Origin: Drechmeria coniospora
Lineage: Eukaryota; Ascomycota; Sordariomycetes; Hypocreales; Ophiocordycipitaceae
Direction of reading: 5' to 3'
Length of the DNA: 64,000 nt
Assembly: GCF_001625195.1 (NCBI RefSeq)
Contig: NC_054389.1
Coordinates: 9,668,520 to 9,732,519 of the forward strand
Part shown: one piece after another, positions 25,157-34,627 of the stretch
How positions within the stretch are numbered: the stretch's first letter is position 1
Layout of the letters: every line of letters begins with the position of its first letter
The notes under the pieces: generated by a model
What the model was told of the DNA's origin: nothing
The model's database searches: none
The model's input: the letters and a program-made list of their open reading frames with translations, nothing else
Translations under genes and position numbers: made by a program

Positions 25157-25296
25157 AAGAGTGGGCGCAGTGGCAGTGACATGGGACAACCAAACCCGGG
25201 ATTTACGAGCTCCTACCTCACCAACACTTAGCAAATCGACGACGTGATCCAGAACTCCAACCGCGATTCTCCTACGACTCTTCGTCTGTCGTTTTC

Positions 25297-25362
25297 TCCC
25301 CTCCCTCCCCTCCTCCTCCTCCTACTCCTCCTCCTCCTCGTTCTCCTCCCCCCTCCTCCCCA
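25297..25362. repeat. polypyrimidine (CCT)n tract
   Basis: A CTCC/CCT-rich tract in the probable promoter or 5' UTR of the ABC transporter, as is common ahead of fungal genes. Confidence 0.7.
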
Positions 25363-25918
25363 TACGCATCTCCGGTGACACCTCGTTCGCCTCATTCCAC
25401 AGCCTCGTCGCCGATTCGCAGCCATCCGAACCTCTGCCATCGCCAGCTTCTACCAATTGCCACGGTAGGGCAATGGTTGGCTCAAGGTGATTGACTCGAA
25501 TTGACTCTGCGTATGTCCTCCCTCTGTCTGCTTTGCTTGGTACACTGCCGTTGCTCTGCTCCTCTCCGTTCCCTCGCTCGGGCAATCGTGGCCCAAACCC
25601 GTCGTCAAATTCGGACGTGAATTCTGCTGCGCCGATGATGAGTGACGAGCTGTGTGCCGTGCACCGGTCACTGTTGCTCCTACTCACCGCGCGGTCTTGC
25701 CTCGATTCACAGCACTCCTTGCACAGCATCACCTTTCGCGGCACCTCCCCGTCTCTCGGGACCAACGGCTCCTTCCCCATAACTGTCATCTTCCCCTCCT
25801 CCCCTCCTCGACTCCTCCGCCTCCGGCGCCATCGCTGCTTCTGCCGTCGTTCAATCAATGCCTTCTGCTCTGTCAAACACGCGGCGCTGACACTTCCGAC
25901 CTTGATTTCTAGTCTGCC

Positions 25919-28900
25919 ATGGCGGCCGACGACGATATACCACCGCCAGACCGACGTGGCACCCACGGCGATCGCTCCGGCACCGTCGACCTCATCCTCC
26001 GCGAGACCCAGTACCTGTACGCACTGATACTTCTCATCAGCTTCGTAACCGGTGCCGCTTTCTACAGCGTCTACAACGCCAAGAAGCAGGAGGATGCTGT
26101 GAAGCCACTCGTCAAGGGACCGGGTGGGAAGCCACTTCCCATAACCAAACGCAAGAAACGCGACGATGGCGAGCGTAAAATCGGTCCTCGCTTCGGCAAA
26201 GCCGCCAAGAACGCCTTCCGCTACCTTGCATCGGTCGTTTGCCTGACGTACATCGCCAGTGGCGCTTTCATGTTCAACCACGCCTTTTACCACGAGGATC
26301 CGTACAGGTGGTCGAAGGAAGGTCTTCCTTGGGCTGGGGAGTGGAGTGTGGTGCGTTCATTCCTCGGCGGCAATGGAACGAGAATGCCACCGATTCTCCC
26401 GCTTCCACCCGCGGCTGCTAACGTACGCTTTACAGGTTCACGTCACCGGATCGGCCTTCTTCTACCTCTATATCCTTTTCTCGCTATTCGACTGGCGCAA
26501 AGGCCCCAACATCGTTCACTTGATCGTCTGGGTCATGGGCCTCGTCGGCGAGGTCGTCCTCGCCGCCGCCACCTTCATCGCCGCCGCGGACTGCCATTTT
26601 GCTCGTTCCATCCGAACCGAACATTGGACTGAAGGGAATGCGGAAGACGGCAGCTGCGTTGACCGTTGGACAAAGATCGACCTGACGCTGTACTTTGTCA
26701 GAATACTGCACATGGTCCTCCTCATCGCGCTCTTCTGCACAGCCTGGATGTTCAAGGCACGCCGAAACGCCGACAGCGCTGAAGAAGGCCATGCCGCCGT
26801 CGAGACGACGCCGCTGCTCAACGGGTCCACCACCCGTTTGTCCTATGAAACGCAAGACGATCATGCAAACTGCGAATCCAATGGCCAGAGCCAGGGCGCT
26901 CCGTTGGAACGCAGTGCCGGCAGCGGCAGTCGAGCGCAACGGCGCCGCAGCCAGTCCGCTTCAAACCCCGCCAGGTCCGCCGGCAGGAATGGCCAGGGAA
27001 AGGACGAACCGGCGGCGTTCTATCGCCCAGAGAAACTGCCCCAGAGGACCTGGTGGGAGTACCTGAGAGGGTACTCGCTCTTTTTCCCCTATTTATGGCC
27101 CAAGGACAACGTCGTTCTCAAGCTTCACGTGCTCGTGTGTTTCGGGTTGGTCATCCTCCAGCGCCTGGTCAACATGGCGGTGCCCTATCAGATCGGCCGC
27201 GTCGTCAAAAGGCTCGAGTACGCCATCAACGACGTCAAGCGAGGGGCACCGCTCACCACCGAGAACTTCCCCCTGCAAGACCTTCTACTGCTTGGCGCCC
27301 TTTGGATTCTCCAGGGCCAGTCTGGCCTGCTGGGCTCGTTGCGATCGTTGCTCTGGATCCCCGTCTCCCAGTACTCCTACCGCGGCCTGACGACGGCGGC
27401 ATTCAACCATGTCCACTCCCTCAGCCTCGACTTCCACCTATCCAAACGCACCGGCGAGGTGCTCTCCGCGCTCAACAAGGGTTCTGCCATCAACCAATTT
27501 CTCGAGCAGGTGACGTTCCAGGTTGTCCCCATGCTCTTCGACCTGTTCTTGTCCATAACCGTCTTCTACGTCTATTTCGGCCCATTGTATGCCGAGATCA
27601 ACCTCGTGGGCACGTGCTGGTACCTCTACATGACGATAAAGATGGCATCCACCCGGGCCGACCAAAGACGGGAGATGACGAATGCCGATCGCGACGAGGA
27701 GGCGATAAAGAACGATTCGATTTCGAGCTACGAAACCGTCAAATACTTCAACGCCGAAGAGTACGAGTCGAACCGATACCAGGACAAGGTCGGCGTCTTC
27801 CAAACAGCCGAGGCCAAGGTGCAGATTGGCATGGTCCTGATGAACATCTGCCAGACTCTGGTCTTCAACCTGGGCAGGATCATTGCCGCGTCGGTCTGCG
27901 GGTGGCAAGTCGCCGTCGGCGTCAGAGAGACCGGTGACTGGTTCACGGTTGTGTCCTACCTCACCCAGTTGCAGGGCCCACTGAACTTTTTCGGCACATT
28001 CTACCGAACGGTCCAGCAGGCCATGATTTCCGGCGAGCGGCTCCTCGAGCTGTTCAAGATTCAACCTACCGTCCTCGACACACCGCACGCGCAGCCGTTG
28101 GTGAACTACAGCGGACGCATTCGATGGAACAACGTTAGCTTTGCCTATGACCGGCGGAAGCCAGCTCTGCGCAACATCAGTTTCGAGTGCGCCCCCGGCA
28201 CGACCACGGCTTTCGTCGGGGAGTCTGGCGGCGGCAAGTCGACCTTGTTCCGCCACATGTTCCGCTACTACGACTGCGAGGAAGGCAGCATTGAGCTCGA
28301 TGGCAAGAATGTCAAGGATCTCACCATCAACTCCGTGAGGAAGCATATCGGCGTTGTACCCCAGGACACAACCCTTTTCAACGAGACTCTCATGTACAAC
28401 CTGAAGTACGCCAACCCGGCCGCCACGGATAAGCAGGTGTACGAGGCTTGCATCGCCGCGAGCATCCATGATCGCATCATGTCCTTTCCGGACAAATACG
28501 ACACTCAGGTCGGAGAGAGAGGCCTGCGACTGAGCGGAGGCGAGAAGCAGCGTGTCGCCATTGCCCGAACCATCCTCAAGGATCCACGAATCATCATGCT
28601 GGACGAGGCAACGTCGGCCTTGGACACCCACACGGAACAGGAGATTCAGGATAACGTGTGGAAGATAGGCGAAGGACGGACGTTACTTGTCATTGCGTAA
28701 GCCTCCACCGACCGAACGTGAGCCGGCCGATGGCGTTGCTGACGACTTCTACAGACACAGACTGTCCACAATCACACATGCTGACCAGATCATTGTTCTC
28801 CATGCCGGCGAGATTGTTGAAAAAGGCACTCACGAGGAGCTGCTTGCTGCCCAGGGTCGTTATGCCTCGATGTGGGAGAAGCAAATCAGGGCCGAACGGG

Positions 28901-29208
28901 CTCTGGGCAAGGCGAGAGAAGCTACCATCAAGGCGGCCAAGGCGATGAAGAGAGCCAACATGGGCGCCAAGAACGACGCGGCCGACGAGCACACGGACGA
29001 TTACCACAACCTCGGGTCTTCTGGTACCCTGTCGGATAATGGCACGTCCAAGAGCAAAGGCGGCGAGGAGAGCTCGTCCTCGTCCTCGTCCTCGGACTCG
29101 TCGGCTGTGTCCTCGGACGTCGAGTCGACGCACGCAGAGGTTCGCCCGACAGAGCAGCACTCGGATGCCGCGACGCGCACAAGCGAAGGAGCGGGATTCC
29201 GACGATAG
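25919..29208 (+). CDS. hmt1: Hmt1-type ABC half-transporter (ABCB, heavy-metal tolerance)
   Basis: Exons 25919-26350, 26436-28696 and 28755-29208 give 1,048 residues. An N-terminal multi-helix region (TMD0, about residues 20-230, with [18 protein letters not shown] and [16 protein letters not shown]) precedes the ABC transmembrane domain at about 370-680. The nucleotide-binding domain has Walker [10 protein letters not shown] at 739-747, the signature LSGGEKQR from 843, Walker [12 protein letters not shown] and the H-loop His899. Intron 2 (58 nt) splits the Ala codon just before that His. The tail (about 935-1048) is Lys/Ala-rich, then Ser-rich, and probably disordered. TMD0 plus an Atm1-like core is the layout of fungal Hmt1 and vertebrate ABCB6, which move metal-chelating thiols (phytochelatin or glutathione conjugates) into vacuoles or endosomes. 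The transported substrate here is inference. The protein is longer than S. pombe Hmt1 (830 aa) because of the linker at 260-330 and the tail. Confidence 0.92.
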
Positions 29209-30485
29209 GGTGGTTGGCCCAACGTGCAGCGCATGATCCGATTCGGAAGATTCTGCGCCATGCACACCCGCCAGCTGATTCACATGCCTTACCACCAAAA
29301 CCAAGGTGCCTGAACGCCATTGGACGAGCCGTTTGTCCAAAAGTTGGCCATCGTTTTCTGCACCTCCATTTACTTCACCACCTTTTCGGAGTTGACATAT
29401 AACGGGTCAACTCACGCATTTCCCCTCATCACTTGACAAGAAAACGGAACGAATGATTTGACGTCTACCATGCACTTTTCATAATGGGGCCAGTTCGAGA
29501 AGAGCATTACATCGGCGTTTGAGGTGTGTTTTACTTTCCGTCGGGCGTTGGAACGATTGCCTTGGCCTCGTTTCCCCGACTAATAACCTACCTTGTCTCG
29601 GCTTGAGAAGACTTGTTCGTGAGAGAGCTTGGCCATTCGACCGAGCGGATGACAATCAGTGATACGGAACAGCCTTTGCTAATCCAGTTGCTCGTTCGTG
29701 TCGGGGATTGCCCGACTATGAACGCGACGATTGGCTGACGGTGCATTCCCTCGTCTACTGGACCTGACGCAGTCTCTTTCAAGTCATACTCGGTAATACT
29801 CGGATAATCACTCGAGAGAGACAGCCTGGTGATGTGTGTTTGTTTTCTTTTTATTCCATCGCATCATTCTTTTGTGTTTGTCGTCCCTCCTATCGGTCAT
29901 GAAGCATGGGTTTCCATGAGTCGGTATTGGTAGACCAAAAGGGAAACTAATGATCGAAACGACGGAGGTGTGCTGCTCTACCGCCCTTTCAGAACCGTCT
30001 GATCGGTTCACCTGCACTGTCAGGAACAAAGCGGTCGAAGACGGAATGCATATCAACATGCATGCCGCGACGGGGAGTTGTGGAAAGGGCAGGCAGGCGG
30101 CACGGATATGGAATGGCATAGTCCACAGAGCGGAGTTTAGCGACTAGCATATACTCGTTTCCCCATGGAACCGCTATTGCTTTTTGGGGGAACCTTCATG
30201 AAATGCCACGCACGGGGTCAAGCAAAAGAGATCGATACTGAATGGGAGTTGCGCCTTTGTTCGCGTGGCTCGAGATTGCATGCTTCAGGGGGAGACTCTG
30301 TCATCAAGTTTCGGGTAGATAGACGCTGGACTCAGAGTTGTCTGCAGAGATGGCGAATGAAAATATGAGATCATGCAACATCGGCGAGATAGGAATAGGA
30401 TTTGATGCAGGAATGATCATACAAAGACTATTCCACGCAATGATTCTTCTCCTACCGTCGTGCATCCTAGGGCAGCAACACGCAC

Positions 30486-30499
30486 GCGCGCATGCATGC
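30486..30499. repeat. alternating purine-pyrimidine palindrome
   Basis: GCGCATGCATGCGC is a perfect 14-bp palindrome inside a longer CACGCACGCGCG-type alternating tract, so Z-DNA or cruciform formation is possible. Confidence 0.8.
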
Positions 30500-31100
30500 G
30501 CACGCACACCGTGATTGGGGGGGTCAGGACGAAACATGGTAGCACGTGAGGAGAAGCCAGACATCAAGCGCATGCTTTGCGGAATCGTCGTGCTGTCTTC
30601 ATCAACGAAAGTGCAAAACATCCGAGTCGCACTCGGAAGCTGGACAGGAAGTACGGGCGTCTGCCGTCCCACGCCAATAATCGACACAGGGAAGGGGTTG
30701 ACTGACGGTTGTGTTACCAAGTGACGGAGAATATATTAGCAATAGACATGAACGAATTATAATAATACAGCGACCGAGAGAGCAATGCGAGGCGCGCGAG
30801 GAACACAGGCCGCACGCAGAGCAACGATTTTCTCTCGTTCGGGCTTTCCCTGCCCTTCTGGGCCATTGTAATGAAGCATCACCACTTTCCCTTTCCAACA
30901 AACACTGACTTCGAGGTAGATTCGAAGGCGGGTGGAAAGCATCGGAAGCGCGTGCATGAGGATGCATGCTTCACTTCATTACTTTTCTTTCAGAAACACA
31001 ACGCCGGGCTAGTGCTTGGAGTATCCGTCACAGGTTGCTTCCCCAACAGGGTTGGTGAGGGTTGAAATTTGGACTATGATTGCTGTTGTGATAGCTACTG

Positions 31101-31140
31101 CTGATGCTACTGCTGATGCTGCTGCTGCTGCTGCTGCTGC
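31101..31140. repeat. (CTG)n trinucleotide repeat
   Basis: GCTACTGCTGAT-type units lead into about eight uninterrupted CTG/GCT units. It lies about 145 bp beyond the stop codon of the ceramide synthase gene, probably in or near its 3' UTR. Confidence 0.85.
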
Positions 31141-31236
31141 TTCCGATGATGATTTCGCTCAACGCCATGTATGCACGTATGTCGTGTGCCCCATGCTCGG
31201 GCTATCTGCCATGGACGTGTGGGTGGGAGTCAATTC

Positions 31237-31257
31237 ATGTGACATGTGACATGTGAC
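31237..31257. repeat. 7-bp tandem repeat (ATGTGAC)x3
   Basis: Three perfect copies of ATGTGAC immediately 3' of the ceramide synthase stop codon. Confidence 0.85.
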
Positions 31258-31285
31258 GAAACTAAATGACAAAAGCATTGTGGTG

Positions 31286-32686
31286 TCACTCTGCTGCCGG
31301 TGTTTTTCGTGGTTTTGGACCATCCAGTGTTGGACGTGGGCTCGTGTCTAATCGCGACTTGCCGTTGACTTCGGGCGCGGGAGCGGCCTTGCTCGGCTTT
31401 GGCTTCTCATCGACCTCGTCGTCGTCGTCGTCGGCCTCGTCCTCGGAGCGGTCGTCCTCGGCGGTGCTGTCCCTCACGAAGCGGTAGGCGATGCGGACGA
31501 TGTAAAAGAGCCAGAACAGGTTGAGGGCTTGCAGGGAGCCGAGCAGAGCGGTGGTGATGTACTGGCTGATCCAACACTTGTACTGCTGGGCGGCCCAGTC
31601 GAGCTGGAAGGGGCCGACGGTGCGGAACTCGGTGAAGAGGGACCAGAGAATCTTGATGTTGATGTAGTGGCGGAGGTAGATCCAGACGCACATGAAGAGG
31701 AAGAAGTAGGGCCCGACAAGGGGGTGGTCGATGTAGTTGAGGACCTTGGAGGTGGCGAGGAAGAAGTCGCTGATGTCATGGGTAGTATAGACGGCGATGC
31801 CGATGTAGGTGAAGTGGAAGCTGTAGCTGAGGCCGATGAGAAAGAGGCTGACGATGTGGTGGCCGACGAGCTCCTTGAAGTCCTTCCGGGGCTTCTCCAT
31901 GCCGAGGACGAGGACGATGGCCTGCTGGGCCCAGTAGGCGGCCTGGAAGAGGTAGTAGAACTTGATGGAGGCCTCGTGGGTGCGGTGGGGGAAGTCGGCG
32001 TACATGCCGTGCGTGTTGAAGTACCAGACGGGCGTGCGGCTCATGACGTACATGCCGGCGGGGCCGAGGAGGCCGAAGTAGAGGGCGGTGTAGAGCTGCT
32101 CCATGAAGCGGGCCTGCTTGGAGCGGCCGAGGCCGGTGCGGCGGGCGAGGGGCCGGAGGAGCTGCTGCATGATGAACTCGCGGGTGAAGGAGAGGACGAC
32201 GATGTAGAAGGCGACGAAGGCGAGGTCCCAGGGACCCTTGCCGTACTGGACCGGCTGGGTGGGATCGAGGCGCGGGAGGCGGTAGGAGAGGAAGATGCAC
32301 TTGTGGAACGGGTTCGACTCGGTCGGGTTGAGGGCGTAGCCGGTGAGGAAGAGGGCGAGGATGCAGGCGGGCAGGAGGAAGGTGTACTTGATCATCGTCT
32401 GGCGGACGCGGGAGAGGAGGCGACGGGCGCGACGCCGCTTGGAAGGCCGCTTGGACGGACGCGACGTCGGCCTCGTCGGGGAGGAGAGGCCATCGTGACG
32501 GCGGCCGTCGTCGAGGCTCGCGTCGAGGCTCGCGCTACTCGAGGCGAGGGCCGGCGCTCCCGTGTCTCCCGCGCGAATGTCGCCGCCGAGCCCGCTGCTC
32601 TTGCGACGGCGGCGACGGACCGCCTCGGCCTCGACGGCATGCAGCTGGTCGGCCGAGGTGCTGAGGAGGGGGAACGGCTCTGACAT
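31286..32686 (-). CDS. LAG1: Lag1/Lac1-type ceramide synthase (TLC domain)
   Basis: An intronless frame of 466 residues. An N-terminal cytosolic segment of about 95 residues is Ser/Arg-rich (RRRRRKSSG, RPSKRPSKRRRARR). A first membrane helix follows (TMIKYTFLLPACILALFLTGYAL), then the TLC domain at about 175-405. The Lag1 motif is clear, with the catalytic pair in GHHIVSLFLIGLSY and the downstream HDISDFFLATSKVLNYI. The C-terminus is acidic (EDDRSEDEADDDDDEVDEKPKP) and ends in Pro-rich sequence, like fungal Lag1 tails that carry CK2 sites. The enzyme N-acylates sphingoid bases with acyl-CoA in the ER. The TTHD variant resembles the fungal Bar1/Lag1 group, but which acyl-chain class it makes cannot be read from sequence. 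It converges with the ABC transporter gene. Confidence 0.93.
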   Translation of the reverse strand: MSEPFPLLSTSADQLHAVEAEAVRRRRRKSSGLGGDIRAGDTGAPALASSSASLDASLDDGRRHDGLSSPTRPTSRPSKRPSKRRRARRLLSRVRQTMIKYTFLLPACILALFLTGYALNPTESNPFHKCIFLSYRLPRLDPTQPVQYGKGPWDLAFVAFYIVVLSFTREFIMQQLLRPLARRTGLGRSKQARFMEQLYTALYFGLLGPAGMYVMSRTPVWYFNTHGMYADFPHRTHEASIKFYYLFQAAYWAQQAIVLVLGMEKPRKDFKELVGHHIVSLFLIGLSYSFHFTYIGIAVYTTHDISDFFLATSKVLNYIDHPLVGPYFFLFMCVWIYLRHYINIKILWSLFTEFRTVGPFQLDWAAQQYKCWISQYITTALLGSLQALNLFWLFYIVRIAYRFVRDSTAEDDRSEDEADDDDDEVDEKPKPSKAAPAPEVNGKSRLDTSPRPTLDGPKPRKTPAAE

Positions 32687-33599
32687 GTTTCGGCGTGCGT
32701 GTCGTGTGTGTACGTGTGGTGTGGGGTTGTATGCGGTGTCTGTGTGTGTCGGTCGTCCTCTGCGTATGTGGCTCGCCGCGCTCGCTCCGTTTGGCTTTCA
32801 AAAGGTCAACGTTGGGGGGTCAAGGTCTGTCGGTGACTGCTGTCCAACGCCCAACGTTTGACGTCCAAGGTCCAAGATTCAAGTCCGATGTCCAAGATCC
32901 AATGCCCAGAGTCCAGTGTCCGATGCCAATGTCGCGTCCAATGACCAATGTCTGGCGTCTTCAATTGCCGCGTCGTCGCGTATGGACGTTCGCGGCCCAA
33001 GCCTGTCGAGCAGCGTCTGTCGGCAACGGCACGCACGCGTAGAGGGAGACGAGAGCAGATAGACGGCTGGCTGGCGCGAGAACAAAGCAATACGGTCAGT
33101 CCGGGGGCTGAAGCAAGGCTGACGCCCACGGCCGGCTCGGCTGGTTGGTTGGCTCGTCCAACTGCTGGGCTATCGAACAGGCTGAGGCTGAGGCTCCGCG
33201 TGAGCAAAAGGACGATCTGGGGACGAATTTCGGGACGGCTTTCTTTCCCTTTGCTGTCGTCGTCGGGATGCACCGATTCGCAATGAGGCCGTCACTCGAC
33301 GACCAGGGTTCGGGTCCTTGGAGGGCAGCGGGGATGTGAGGACGAAGAGCGGACGGGGAAGAAGGGGAAGGAGAGAAAATGAATGGCGAGAGAATGGCTA
33401 GACCGGTTTTGACATACTCTGAATATCCATATACGATGCAGCACTGCGTACTCCTACCGCTCCCAACGGTGCGCGAATGTGTAGGTGTGTACGAGTCGTA
33501 ACAACGCGGTGACGAGGGACGGCATTAGTTTGGATTTGAATTAAATTAACCAAAATCACCCGCCCCACTTTCATCGACCATGAGGCCCTTAGGTGGGGG
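32687..33599. promoter_or_regulatory. promoter side and probable 5' UTR of LAG1
   Basis: No gene is supported. It contains GT-rich sequence right before the start codon (about 32695-32750), the GTCCAA repeat listed next, and TATA-like GAATATCCATATACG near 33420. Confidence 0.4.
32838..32960. repeat. degenerate GTCCAA/ATGTCC tandem repeat
   Basis: About ten imperfect units of 9-15 bp built around GTCCAA(G/T)(A/G)-TCC (for example CGTCCAAGGTCCAAGATTC, then GTCCGATGTCCAAGATCC). It sits 150-275 bp upstream of the LAG1 start codon. The unit spacing varies, so this is not a clean microsatellite. Confidence 0.7.
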
Positions 33600-33684
33600 G
33601 CGCAGTGGGAGCGCTCAGTGGGAGCGCTTTTTGGTGGGTGCGCTTAGTGGGAGAGCTCAGTGGGAGCGTTCAGTGGGAACACTC
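33600..33684. repeat. tandem CAGTGGGAGCG repeat, possible transposon-end relic
   Basis: Five CAGTGGGA- or TAGTGGGA-type copies occur in 85 bp, most followed by GCGCT or GAGCTC. The CAGTGGG core resembles ends of fungal Tc1/mariner-type miniature elements (impala/mimp), but I see no matching inverted copy nearby and no transposase. Treat as a repeat of unknown origin. Confidence 0.55.
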
Positions 33685-33704
33685 CGGCCAGGTACCCGCG
33701 CGCT

Positions 33705-33925
33705 GTAAAGCACCGTACCTACAGCAGCACACCACCCACAAGTAATATTAGTAGGCACACGTGCTGTGTTAGGTACGGAGTACGCCGTACAGCACCGTCA
33801 TATCACGTTGGCACGAAGCGCTCGGCAAGTGCATGAACCGGTGGTACCGAGTGCCTGAAACACCCTTACATTCTGGTGGTCCTACATGTTCAAGTACCAG
33901 CACCACCTGAAATACCCTTGTACTT
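33705..33925. repeat. GTAC-rich island upstream of LAG1
   Basis: Contains TTAGGTACGGAGTACGCC and ACATGTTCAAGTACC words, about 1 kb upstream of the LAG1 start. Confidence 0.6.
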
Positions 33926-34418
33926 TAGTATTACTTATGTCGGTCGGCACGCAACACCAGCAGCCAGCCACGGATGCATCGTGACATCAATGACATGCAC
34001 CGACCGTGTGAGGTGGACTTGTTTACGATGACACGCTCCATATACTTTGTCGGTACCATGCAGTCGCCACCCAGGAGGTGTGAAGACGTAAATCGCGCGC
34101 GTGCATGGATGGTGCACAAAGTCATCGAAGCTCGCTCGAGCAGGGACGCGTCTTTGGAGTTAATCATGGCGGTTATGTAGTATATATATGGTACTGGTAT
34201 ATACTGGTGCTTGCATCAAAGTATGTGCCGCAGGTGTAGAGTACATGGCCGTTTTCAATCCAGAACTGCACGTCACGTGGATATATATATTCCCAACCAA
34301 CAGCGACCAACCAACGCCACGCTCGAAATGCAGATTCCACGATGCACCCATCGACTCGGACACACGTCCGTCCGGCCAACAATCGGCGTTCACCTCGCCG
34401 CAACCCCAGTCCAGGCCG
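33926..34418. other. 3' flank of palH
   Basis: No gene is supported. Two TATATA runs (34178-34190 and 34281-34290) lie in this 3' flank, with scattered GTAC. Confidence 0.4.
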
Positions 34419-34587
34419 TCATCGTCGCCTTTCCAATTCCACCGGGAGAGGCTGAGAAGGAAGATCATTGTCTGAAGAAAGCGGGTCGCCTCCGCCGTCA
34501 TGGGCGTCGTTGGCTTCCTCATCCTCTTCCTCATCCTCTTCCCCCTCATCACCGTCATCGTCGTCGTTGTCGTCGTCGTCGTTGTCA

Positions 34588-34627
<40 letters not shown>

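Larger units (their letters stand above)
29209..31285. other. convergent 3'-3' intergenic region, GTAC-depleted
   Basis: 2.1 kb between the ends of the ABC transporter (+) and the ceramide synthase (-). I found one GTAC (near 30649), where about eight are expected by chance. No gene is supported. It contains the three short repeats listed separately. Confidence 0.55.

Noticed and set aside
30486..30499. Z-DNA-type palindrome as a functional element
   Set aside because: A single short alternating tract in a convergent gap with no conserved context; listed only as a repeat.
31529..32683. 384-codon acidic frame antisense to LAG1
   Set aside because: Highly repetitive Glu/Val/Gly composition typical of an antisense shadow.
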